Below are positions 63,995 through 64,000 of a DNA stretch of 64,000 nt, piece after piece (the stretch's first letter is position 1; the number at the start of each line of letters is the position of its first letter). The notes under the pieces were generated by a model. That model did no database searches. It was given only the letters and a program-made list of their open reading frames with translations, and had not been told where the DNA came from. Made by a program: the position numbers and the translations under genes. This DNA is from Halarsenatibacter sp964462585 (lineage in GTDB: Bacteria; Bacillota; Halanaerobiia; Halanaerobiales; Halarsenatibacteraceae): the NCBI GenBank assembly GCA_964462585.1, contig CAYXAK010000001.1:1-64000 (forward strand), read 5' to 3'.

Positions 63995-64000
63995 CCTGAT

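Overview
The window looks like chromosomal DNA from an anaerobic, salt-adapted, diderm member of the Firmicutes, most likely of the Halanaerobiales type. That is an inference from several observations. The proteins are unusually rich in Asp and Glu, as in salt-in halophiles. Outer-membrane-type genes (ExbB/ExbD/TonB and an SLH plus coiled-coil Omp-alpha-like tether) sit beside Firmicute genes (SpoIID, SleB-like hydrolase, LexA, RNase Y–YmdB, ParC/ParE, DapL). An Rnf-type redox complex is present. Base composition looks homogeneous, and there are no insertion sequences, phage genes or CRISPR arrays.

Layout. 1–10.6 kb: the 3' end of tRNA-Pro, then rimO-pgsA-pgpA-cinA-TPR-thpR, recA-recX behind an SOS-type promoter, and rny-ymdB-PHP. 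10.6–19 kb: a strongly modified rnf locus. It has rnfC, a 5.6-kb gene fusing rnfD to rnfG and adding 14 tandem FMN-binding domains, and then rnfE and rnfA homologues that have lost the cysteines binding the intramembrane [2Fe-2S] cluster. There is no rnfB. 19–24.7 kb: an envelope block of exbB-exbD-tonB, a large exported beta-rich protein, an SLH/coiled-coil protein and a cell-wall hydrolase. 24.9–36.3 kb: lexA converging on a long minus-strand set (miaB-mutS-mutL-miaA-hfq-dapF-dapL-PHP-udg). 36.4–41.2 kb: rubredoxin and a divergent parE/parC pair. 41.2–64 kb: mostly minus-strand housekeeping and envelope genes: nitroreductase, flavin reductase, cold-shock protein, glutaredoxin, a winged-helix protein, Xer recombinase, an SDH-type protease, radical SAM, LysM/M23 peptidase, three tandem M42 peptidases, trmL, a PhnP-like hydrolase, TPR-SpoIID, a PPC-domain protein, nth, a HAD nucleotidase, a TGS-uridine kinase, queG, UPF0182, a zinc-ribbon/degenerate RadC protein and an MTA/SAH deaminase.

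The most notable system is the rnf locus. RnfC keeps its NADH/FMN and two [4Fe-4S] motifs, but the ferredoxin-side path (RnfB and the RnfA/E cluster) is gone. The exported side carries up to 15 flavinylation-type sites on one chain, plus one in the RnfD part. I infer a dedicated NADH-to-outside electron conduit, a covalent flavin wire across the periplasm, rather than a ferredoxin:NAD+ ion pump. A second recurring oddity is that at least two genes (PHP at 26.3–27.0 kb and the deaminase at 62.3–63.6 kb), and probably rny, can encode their family N-terminus only by starting at an ATT or similar non-NTG codon behind a good ribosome binding site.
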